Part shown: in pieces, positions 26,059-33,081 of the stretch | How positions within the stretch are numbered: the first letter of the stretch is position 1 | How the letters are laid out: every line of letters begins with the position of its first letter | Assembly (NCBI GenBank): GCA_947457875.1 | Contig: CANGWV010000007.1 | Coordinates: 1-33,081, forward strand | DNA: 33,081 nucleotides | From: Burkholderiaceae bacterium | GTDB lineage: Bacteria > Pseudomonadota > Gammaproteobacteria > Burkholderiales > Burkholderiaceae | Reading direction: 5' to 3' | Position numbers and translations under genes: made by a program | The notes under the pieces: generated by a model | Told to the model about the DNA's origin: nothing | Seen by the model: only the letters and a program-made list of their open reading frames with translations | The model's database searches: none

Positions 26059-26662
26059 CGGTCATACCAAGATCATGGAGGCCGCCATCTTCTAGCCGGT
26101 ATACCCAGCCATGAATAGTCAGGTCTTGGCCACGTGACCAAGCATCTTGGACGATAGTAGTTTCACATACATTAGTAACTTGTTCGATTACATTGAGTTC
26201 GCAGAGGCGCTCTTGGCGTTCGTGTTTAGGCAAGACCTCGCCCAAGTAGCGCTCGTGTTTTTGATGGACGTCTTTCACATGCCTGAGCCAATTATCAGCC
26301 AGGCCAACACGTTTGTCGCCCAGCGCAGCGTGCACGCCAGAGCAGCCATAATGGCCACAGACAATCACGTGTTTTACTTTTAAAAGATCAATCGCAAATT
26401 GCAAAACGGAAAGGCAGTTCAGGTCAGTGTGGACCACCACATTAGCGATATTGCGATGAACAAAGAGTTCTCCGGGCAACAGGCCAACGATGGCATTGGC
26501 AGGTACGCGGCTGTCAGCGCAGCCGATCCATAAAAACTCAGGAGCCTGTTGTGACACGAGACGGGTAAAAAAATCCGGATCTTCCTGAACCATAGAGCTA
26601 GCCCACTCCCGATTCTTTACAAAAAGGTGTTCCAACACGTTTGCCGAATTGGGTATAGTCAT
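25985..26662 (-). CDS. can: Beta-class carbonic anhydrase
   Basis: WIGCADSRVPANAIVGLLPGELFVHRNIANVV; VKHVIVCGHYGCSGVHAAL. Confidence 0.92.
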   Translation of the reverse strand: MTIPNSANVLEHLFVKNREWASSMVQEDPDFFTRLVSQQAPEFLWIGCADSRVPANAIVGLLPGELFVHRNIANVVVHTDLNCLSVLQFAIDLLKVKHVIVCGHYGCSGVHAALGDKRVGLADNWLRHVKDVHQKHERYLGEVLPKHERQERLCELNVIEQVTNVCETTIVQDAWSRGQDLTIHGWVYRLEDGGLHDLGMTVGPADDVKSLTGQSLLRYNKANLD

Positions 26663-26684
26663 GATTTGATTTTAAAGTAGATTG

Positions 26685-26981
26685 ATGACACCACACTGGT
26701 TAAAACAAACGGAAGTCGGAATAGAGCTGAGTATCTATTGTCAGCCTGGCGCCAAGGTAATCAAAATTGTGGGCACGCACGATGGTCATTTAAAGGTATC
26801 GCTGCAACAGCCTGCAATGGATAACCGCGCAAATGAAGCCCTGCTGCAGTGGTTATCAAAGCAGCTGCGTATCCCGCAGAGGCAGATTCACCTTATCTCT
26901 GGTCAAGCCAGCAAAGTAAAGCGCATCGAGTTATGGGCGCCCATTTCGAAGGAGCACGTACTGGAAAGTCTCAAGCCCTAG
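26685..26981 (+). CDS. DUF167/YggU-family protein
   Basis: YCQPGAKVIKIVGTHDGHLKVSLQQPAMDNRANEALLQWLSKQLRIPQRQIHLISGQASKVKRI. Confidence 0.88.
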   Translation: MTPHWLKQTEVGIELSIYCQPGAKVIKIVGTHDGHLKVSLQQPAMDNRANEALLQWLSKQLRIPQRQIHLISGQASKVKRIELWAPISKEHVLESLKP

Positions 26982-26985
26982 GCAT

Positions 26986-27888
26986 TTACCAAAAGAGTAG
27001 CCAAAGAATGCCCAGAATCAATACCCATTTACCGATGTAGTAAACGCTGCGCTGCTTTGCTTTAAGTTGCTTTGCCTTGCTGCGTAACTGGTAAACATAG
27101 GCAAATAGAACATTAACAAAGCCGACTTGCTCAGAGTCGACGTTTTTCGATGCGGCGGCACTCATCACGTGCTTTCCAAACCAACGATTAAATGCCTGCA
27201 CTACCTTGGTGTACACGGGACGTTCGATATCGCAAAATAGGACGATGCGCTGGTGATCGGTTTTATTGGCAGCGTAGTGAATGTAGGTCTCGTCAAACAT
27301 CACGGCCTCACCGTCTTTCCAATAGTAGCGTTCACCATCAACATCAATAAAACAGTCGGGACTATTCGGGGTTACTAATCCCAGGTGGTAGCGCAGTGAG
27401 CCGGCGTAAGGATCACGATGCCGCACTAAAGTTGCTCCTGGTGGCAGTGATGCAAACATTGCTGCTTTCACAGACGGAATGGATTTGAGCAAAGCCACGG
27501 TTTTTGGGCAGGCAGCTTCTGCGGAAGCTAAATCTTTGCCATACCAGTACAGATGAAAGCGTTTCCAGCCGGTTCGAAAAAAGGAGTTAAAGCCAATATC
27601 GTTGTAACCAGTTGCGGCTGCAATGGAGCCGCCCTCATTTAAGGCTAGTGCCTCAGCACGAATCACTTCCCAGTTGTCTTGCAATTTTTTTAACTCAGGG
27701 AACTGCGTCACAGGAATGTATGCCCCTGCCTTCACTTTAGAAAAAAGATAGAGCAGGGAATTGACTGGCGCCAACAGAACAACATAGTCTGTGAGTGAGC
27801 GCATGAAGCCAAATCGCACGCGGCCCCTAAAATACACATAGAGTGCAGAACTCACAAAGATCAACAGAACAGCGTGGCGAATTTCCAT
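26986..27888 (-). CDS. Aspartyl/asparaginyl beta-hydroxylase family (LpxO-like)
   Basis: LVRHRDPYAGSLRYHLGLVTPNSPDCFIDVDGERYYWKDGEAVMFDETYIHYAANKTDHQRIVLFCDIERP; start MEIRHAVLLIFVSSALYVYF. Confidence 0.82.
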   Translation of the reverse strand: MEIRHAVLLIFVSSALYVYFRGRVRFGFMRSLTDYVVLLAPVNSLLYLFSKVKAGAYIPVTQFPELKKLQDNWEVIRAEALALNEGGSIAAATGYNDIGFNSFFRTGWKRFHLYWYGKDLASAEAACPKTVALLKSIPSVKAAMFASLPPGATLVRHRDPYAGSLRYHLGLVTPNSPDCFIDVDGERYYWKDGEAVMFDETYIHYAANKTDHQRIVLFCDIERPVYTKVVQAFNRWFGKHVMSAAASKNVDSEQVGFVNVLFAYVYQLRSKAKQLKAKQRSVYYIGKWVLILGILWLLFW

Positions 27889-28014
27889 AACAGCAACGTT
27901 TACTTTCAATAAAAAGGGAGTGCCGTTTAAAACAAGGCAAAATAAACCATTACCCATTTTAAGTGAGCCAATCGCTTTCGTGCAGCATAAATAGCGATCT
28001 CAGTCGGAGTTTTT

Positions 28015-29352
28015 ATGTCTTTATATAAAAAATTACAACAAAGGGCCCATGCGTCCCAGCCAATTCGGATCGCATTGATTGGTGCCGGCAAATTTGGATC
28101 CATGTATTTATCCCAAATACCGCGTACACCGGGGATTCATTTGGTCGGGATTGCCGATCTGTCGCCGGATCGTGCGCAGGCTGCTTTGCGGCGCGTAGGC
28201 TGGCAGGATGATCAGTTTAAAGCGGCCTCGGTTGCCGAAGCGCTGCGCAAAGGCACTACCTTCATTACCAACGATGCAAGCACATTGATTGATGACAGCT
28301 CTATTGATCTGGTGATTGAGGCAACGGGTGTGCCTGCCGCGGGAATAGAGCATGCCCTGAACTGCATTCAGAATGGTAAGCACATCATCATGGTCAATGT
28401 CGAAGCCGATGTATTGGCAGGCCCTTATTTGGCAAGGCGAGCAGCTGAAGCTGGCGTTATCTATTCGATGGCTTCAGGAGATCAACCGGCTTTAATTGCA
28501 GAAATGGTCGATTGGGCCCGAACAATTGGCCTCGAAGTAGTGTGTGCTGGTAAGGGCACAAAATACCTTCCGGCTTACCATGCGTCGACCCCCGAAACCG
28601 TATGGGGGCACTACGGCTTTAGTGACGAACAAGTCGCGGGCGGTGATTTTAATGCGCAAATGTTCAATTCGTTTTTGGATGGCACCAAGTCCGCACTGGA
28701 AATGGCCGCGGTTGCTAATGCCTGTGATTTACAGGTCCCTGAGCACGGCTTAGGTTTTCCGGCATGCGGCGTTGATGACTTACCAGCCCTCCTAAAGCCT
28801 ATTCAGGATGGCGGACTATTACCACGCAAGGGCATGGTTGAGGTAGTGTCGTCGGTCGAGCGAGATGGTCGCCCAGTCTTCCGAGATTTGCGCTGGGGAG
28901 TGTATGCGGTATTCCATGCGCCAAGCAACTACGTCAGAGATTGTTTTCTGCAATACGGTTTAAAGACCGATGCTTCCGGGTGGTATGCCGCCATGTATAA
29001 GCCGTATCACTTGATTGGTCTTGAATTGGGAATCTCGGTAGCGAGTGTAGCCTTGCGCAAGGAGGCAACGGGCGCGACCGGCGCCTTTGTTGGCGATGTT
29101 CTTGCTTGCGCTAAGCGCGATTTAAAGGTGGGCGAAGTGCTGGATGGCGAAGGCGGCTTTACCGTCTATGGAAAGTTAATGCCGGCTGCCGAATCGCTGC
29201 GCATTAGTGCATTGCCGATTGGCTTGGCGCATCGCCTGACTTTACGAAACAGCATTCAAGCTGGACAGATTGTGACCTGGAATGATGTGGATTACGATGC
29301 CACTCAATCTGCGATACGCATTCGGCGACTGATGGAGGCCGAGTTTAAATAA
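28015..29352 (+). CDS. NAD(P)-binding oxidoreductase with C-terminal SAF domain (homoserine dehydrogenase-like)
   Basis: IRIALIGAGKFGSMYLSQIPRTPGIHLVGIADL; EATGVPAAGIEHAL; C-terminal IGLAHRLTLRNSIQAGQIVTWNDVDYD. Confidence 0.82.
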   Translation: MSLYKKLQQRAHASQPIRIALIGAGKFGSMYLSQIPRTPGIHLVGIADLSPDRAQAALRRVGWQDDQFKAASVAEALRKGTTFITNDASTLIDDSSIDLVIEATGVPAAGIEHALNCIQNGKHIIMVNVEADVLAGPYLARRAAEAGVIYSMASGDQPALIAEMVDWARTIGLEVVCAGKGTKYLPAYHASTPETVWGHYGFSDEQVAGGDFNAQMFNSFLDGTKSALEMAAVANACDLQVPEHGLGFPACGVDDLPALLKPIQDGGLLPRKGMVEVVSSVERDGRPVFRDLRWGVYAVFHAPSNYVRDCFLQYGLKTDASGWYAAMYKPYHLIGLELGISVASVALRKEATGATGAFVGDVLACAKRDLKVGEVLDGEGGFTVYGKLMPAAESLRISALPIGLAHRLTLRNSIQAGQIVTWNDVDYDATQSAIRIRRLMEAEFK

Positions 29353-29379
29353 GGGCGCTGTGATAAAAGTAAATCACCC

Positions 29380-29757
29380 TTATTTTTTCTTGGCGCTTTC
29401 TCGCTTAGTAATTTCTGCGTTAATACGCTCGAGTGTTTTGGCGTCTGGATTCTGCCAGTTGCCACCAGACTGATTCACCATAAAAACAAGTGAAGCAGCA
29501 AAATCAGCAACACTCAAATCGGCTTTGCCGCCTTTTGCCGGCATCCCCCGAACGCCAACATAGCCATGGGCAGTTAACTGGACTTGGCCTTCTTTAATTA
29601 AAGGAGCCCATTTAGCTTTATCACCCACCTTTGGTGCGCCAGCAATGCCATTTTGATGGCACACGGCACATACTTGTTTGTAAGTGTTTTCCCCAGTTGC
29701 GACAGCACTTTGCGTATAAAAAATTAGACCAAGAGAAGCGAATAAAAAACGGAACAT
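29380..29757 (-). CDS. Monoheme cytochrome c (c5-like)
   Basis: Signal peptide; YKQVCAVCHQNGIAGAPKVGDKAKWAPLIKEG; VRGMPAKGG. Confidence 0.87.
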   Translation of the reverse strand: MFRFLFASLGLIFYTQSAVATGENTYKQVCAVCHQNGIAGAPKVGDKAKWAPLIKEGQVQLTAHGYVGVRGMPAKGGKADLSVADFAASLVFMVNQSGGNWQNPDAKTLERINAEITKRESAKKK

Positions 29758-29957
29758 AAAGTACTCTCATAAAAAGTTACACAAACACCACAATACCGCT
29801 TCGCAATATGAATGCAATGTTTGTAGGCTTACAGCGTTATGATAGATCTAGATGGGCACAGCACAGTCATTATTTTGAGTAATGCCGTATGCATTCACAT
29901 ACATGTAACGCCGCCATGGGGCGCAGATTTAACGCAAATTGCGATCGAGAAAAAGCA

Positions 29958-30326
29958 ATGAATGGATTTGTTAAAAGCCTAATAGGCCTTATATTACTTG
30001 GACTTACGCTTATTTCAGCCTATACCTGGGTGATGCTAAATTGGAGCTATGCCGATGGAGAGCGTGCCGGTTATGTGCAGAAATTCTCAAGCAGGGGCTA
30101 TCTATGCAAGACCTGGGAGGGTGAGCTGGCGATGGTCTCGATGCCTGGAACGATGTCCGAGAAATTCTTCTTTTCGGTGCGTGATGATGCTGTGGCGCAA
30201 AAAATTAATGCCAATTTAGGTAAAAAAGTCGCGCTAAAATATGAACAGCATATCGGCCTGCCAACCAGCTGTTTTGGGGAAACAGAGTACTTTGTGATTG
30301 ATTTGCTTGTTTTAGATCAATCTTAG
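29958..30326 (+). CDS. Hypothetical membrane-anchored protein
   Basis: MNGFVKSLIGLILLGLTLISAYTWVMLNWSYADGERAGYVQKFSSRGYLCKTWEGELAMVSMPG; internal ATG chosen. Confidence 0.65.
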   Translation: MNGFVKSLIGLILLGLTLISAYTWVMLNWSYADGERAGYVQKFSSRGYLCKTWEGELAMVSMPGTMSEKFFFSVRDDAVAQKINANLGKKVALKYEQHIGLPTSCFGETEYFVIDLLVLDQS

Positions 30327-30436
30327 TTCGAATGCGCAGCAGAAATAATTCAAACAACTTTATTTTTATTATTTTTTGTGTTTAAAATCATGTCAGCGCG
30401 TTGTGCGCCAACATACATACCAACAAGGAGCTTCAC

Positions 30437-30721
30437 TTGAACAAAGCAGAACTTATCGCAGCGATTGCTGACGATGCTGAGATTTCAAAAGCCAAAGCAG
30501 AATTCGCATTGAATTCAGCAATTGAGCACATCATTAAAGCCGTTACCAAGGGCGACTCCGTTCAATTGATCGGTTTTGGTACATTTAGCTCCGGCAAGCG
30601 TGCTGCACGTATGGGCCGCAATCCTAAGACTGGCGAGCCACTCAAGATTGCCGCAGCGAAGACTGTGAAGTTTTCTGCTGGTAAAGCATTCAAAGACTCA
30701 GTCAACAAGCGCAAGAAGTAA
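30437..30721 (+). CDS. hup: DNA-binding protein HU
   Basis: TTG start preceded by [96 protein letters not shown]. Confidence 0.93.
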   Translation: MNKAELIAAIADDAEISKAKAEFALNSAIEHIIKAVTKGDSVQLIGFGTFSSGKRAARMGRNPKTGEPLKIAAAKTVKFSAGKAFKDSVNKRKK

Positions 30722-30738
30722 TTCGCGCAAGCTGAAAC

Positions 30739-30766
30739 AAAAGCCCGGTTAATCCGGGCTTTTTTA
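30739..30766 (+). terminator. Rho-independent terminator
   Basis: AAAAGCCCGGTTAATCCGGGCTTTTTTATT just after hup. Confidence 0.88.
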
Positions 30767-30776
30767 TTGACACGAT

Positions 30777-31919
30777 TTAGCTTTGAACTAATCGTCGATG
30801 ACGATGAATACTCATCAAAATACCGGCACCAAATCCTAAGGTAACGAGCGCAGTGCCACCATAGGTCATGAGCGGCAATGGCACGCCTACGACTGGCAAG
30901 ATGCCGCTCACCATGCCAATATTGACGAAGGCATAGGTGAAAAAAATCATGGTGATTGCGCCACCCAATAATCGGGTAAACATGGTGGGCGCGCCAGCTG
31001 CGATCGCAAGGCCGCGCCTGATTAAAGCAAAGAACAGGCCGAGCAATAAGAGGTTGCCAAGAAATCCGAATTCTTCGGAATAAACAGCAAAAACAAAATC
31101 CGTATGCTTCTCCGGAATAAATTCCAGGTGGGATTGTGTACCCTGACCCCAGCCTTTACCAAAAAAACCACCGGAACCAATTGCAATGGCAGATTGAATC
31201 GTATGAAATCCTTTGCCTAGGGGATCAGAGGATGGGTCAAGTAAGGTACAGACACGATTTTTTTGATAGCCATGCAGTAGTGGCCAAGTGACATCGCTAG
31301 CGCAAATGCTGCTGCGGAAAATAATCAGCAGTAATACTCCAACCCCAAGAACGCCAATCACCGGCAAAATCCAGCGCCACGGAAGACCTGCAAAAATAAT
31401 AACGTAGAGACCAGCAGCAAATACGAGTAAAGCCGTACCTAAGTCAGGTTGACGTGCAATCAGCATCACGGGGATGGCAAGAATAACTGCCGCAACTAAA
31501 TAATCCCAGCCATTCTGAATGCCTTCGCGTCGCTGAAAGTACCACGCCAACATTAGCGGCATCGCAATCTTCATCAGCTCAGATGGCTGAATAACAATGC
31601 CCACATTCACCCACCGCCGCGCCCCTTTTTTAATTAGACCAAAAATAGCAACCGCAATAAGTAATACAACTCCAATGACATAAACCCATACGGCTGCGGT
31701 TTCAAGCCACTTGGGGGGGATATAGGAAACCACCCACATTACTAAAAAAGCGAGGATGAGATTTCGTAATTGATCGCTGAGTTGTACGGGCGTATTTTGA
31801 CTTGCCGATAGAAAAGTAATCGAGCTCAAAATAGCGATACCTAAAAAAATTAGTCCGAGCTGAGGATCAAGCCCAGAAAAAAATTGATAGATGCGTTTCT
31901 TTATGGCGCCCTTTTCCAT
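30777..31919 (-). CDS. rodA: Rod shape-determining protein RodA
   Basis: SEDS family: GARRWVNVGIVIQPSELMKIAMPLMLAWYF; QPDLGTALLVFAAGL; VGVPLPLMTYGGTALVTLGFGAGILMSIHRHRR. Confidence 0.93.
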   Translation of the reverse strand: MEKGAIKKRIYQFFSGLDPQLGLIFLGIAILSSITFLSASQNTPVQLSDQLRNLILAFLVMWVVSYIPPKWLETAAVWVYVIGVVLLIAVAIFGLIKKGARRWVNVGIVIQPSELMKIAMPLMLAWYFQRREGIQNGWDYLVAAVILAIPVMLIARQPDLGTALLVFAAGLYVIIFAGLPWRWILPVIGVLGVGVLLLIIFRSSICASDVTWPLLHGYQKNRVCTLLDPSSDPLGKGFHTIQSAIAIGSGGFFGKGWGQGTQSHLEFIPEKHTDFVFAVYSEEFGFLGNLLLLGLFFALIRRGLAIAAGAPTMFTRLLGGAITMIFFTYAFVNIGMVSGILPVVGVPLPLMTYGGTALVTLGFGAGILMSIHRHRRLVQS

Positions 31920-33081
31920 TCCGGAATCTCCTTAGGCCATTTGCCATTAATGTAATAGTCAAGTGCTTTACGCGCAATCGGTGCAGCATGCTGCGCACCA
32001 AAGCCAGCATTCTCCACAATTAAAGCAATCACAATCGTGGGCTTTTCTGCGGGCGCAAAGGCAACAAAAAGGGCGTGGTCACGTAAAAACTCGGGGGTAG
32101 TGGCGTGGTTATATTCTTTCGCGTTCAAGCTAAAGACTTGGGATGTGCCCGTTTTTCCTGCGTTGGTATACGGTGCATCCTTAAAGGACCTTGCGGAAGT
32201 GCCAACTTGGTTTACGGCAACCATCGATTTCTTGATAACTTCAATATTTTCGGGCTTAAAGTTGAGGCGATAACTTTCTTTAGGCGTGGTCAGTTTTTGT
32301 TGACGCGTAAATGGATCCTCTACCGCCTTCACTAAATGCGGTTTCATCACTACGCCTTCATTGACAACGTTAGCTAAGGCATGCGCCACTTGCAAAATGG
32401 TAAAAGAGTTGTAACCCTGCCCAATGCCCAGCGAAATCGTTTCGCCCTCAAACCACTTCTGCTGCTCTGGTTTCTTAAAGTATTTTTTCTTCCACTCGGT
32501 AGAGGGCAAAATACCAGTGGCTTCGCCCTCAAGGTCTATGCCCGTTTTCTGTCCAAAGCCCAGCGGACCCATAAAATCATGCATCATGTTGACGCCCATT
32601 TCCCTCGCCAGTAGGTAGTAATAGGTATCGCACGACTCCACAATGGATTTCTCCATATCCACCATGCCATGCCCACCCTTCTTATCATCGCGGAAAGTAT
32701 GCGTGCCCAAGGTAAAGAATCCGGGGTCTGCGATCGCCTGCGAAGGGGTTCTAATGCCCAGCTCAAGAGCAGCTAATGCCATAAAGGGTTTGTAAGTAGA
32801 GGCGGGCGGATAGAGGCCTTTAAGCGGGCGGTTGTAGAGTGGCCTGCTCTTGGATTCATTCAGCTCTTTCCAGGTTACGGCATCAATCCCCTCTACAAAG
32901 TCGTTTGGGTTGAAATTAGGTTTAGAAACAAATGCCAACACATCGCCAGTAGCGGGTTCGATTGCAACAAAAGCGCCGCGGAAATTACCGTACAACTGTT
33001 CTACCAAGTACTGCAATTTAATATCAACCGATAGGATGATATTTTTCCCGGGCGTTGAGGGGAAACTGGAAAGCGTTCGAA
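31901..33081 (-). CDS. mrdA: Penicillin-binding protein 2 (5' end beyond window)
   Basis: PPASTYKPFMALAAL (SxxK), SCDTYYYLL, GKTGTSQ (KTG). The frame stays open to the window edge (LSSFPSTPGKNIILSVDIKLQYLVEQLYG), so the ATG at 33016 is internal. Confidence 0.92.
   Translation of the reverse strand, partial: RTLSSFPSTPGKNIILSVDIKLQYLVEQLYGNFRGAFVAIEPATGDVLAFVSKPNFNPNDFVEGIDAVTWKELNESKSRPLYNRPLKGLYPPASTYKPFMALAALELGIRTPSQAIADPGFFTLGTHTFRDDKKGGHGMVDMEKSIVESCDTYYYLLAREMGVNMMHDFMGPLGFGQKTGIDLEGEATGILPSTEWKKKYFKKPEQQKWFEGETISLGIGQGYNSFTILQVAHALANVVNEGVVMKPHLVKAVEDPFTRQQKLTTPKESYRLNFKPENIEVIKKSMVAVNQVGTSARSFKDAPYTNAGKTGTSQVFSLNAKEYNHATTPEFLRDHALFVAFAPAEKPTIVIALIVENAGFGAQHAAPIARKALDYYINGKWPKEIPEWKRAP

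Noticed and set aside
1-33081. CRISPR arrays, tRNA/rRNA genes, transposases, phage or toxin-antitoxin/defence genes
   Set aside because: None recognised on reading both strands; a tRNAscan/Infernal/HMM search would be needed to exclude them formally.

Overview
The window looks like betaproteobacterial chromosome (gene content and style resemble Burkholderiales/Polynucleobacter; inference only). It is densely packed with mostly housekeeping and metabolic genes. I saw no phage, IS element, CRISPR array, rRNA or tRNA. Recognisable contents in order: C-terminal end of a methyltransferase-like gene at the left edge; Tat-exported patatin; bactofilin; a 55-aa four-Cys protein missing from the ORF track; an SHP(DUF1924)/diheme cytochrome c/cytochrome b561 cluster with a perfect FNR/ANR-type box upstream and an orphan histidine kinase downstream; peroxiredoxin; cupin (DUF985); a tandem glycine riboswitch that seems to lead only into tiny ORFs and a terminator; MAPEG; lipobox-bearing methyltransferase; nitronate monooxygenase-like; Kef-type antiporter; pirin; outer-membrane barrel protein; SbtA-type bicarbonate transporter; two Hc1-like small basic paralogs; DUF3313 lipoprotein; CMD; FMN alpha-hydroxy acid dehydrogenase; DUF1330; two EamA transporters; serine-glyoxylate aminotransferase family; prfC (RF3); RluB/E/F-type pseudouridine synthase; LpxL-like acyltransferase; beta carbonic anhydrase; DUF167; LpxO-like hydroxylase; SAF-domain oxidoreductase; cytochrome c; HU; rodA; mrdA (truncated by the right edge). 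The observations most worth checking are: (i) RF3 has no ATG/GTG/TTG/CTG start upstream of its P-loop and appears to need an ATC (or ATA) start; (ii) the tandem glycine riboswitch without an adjacent glycine gene; (iii) the FNR-box-controlled SHP/DHC/cyt b cluster with an orphan sensor kinase.
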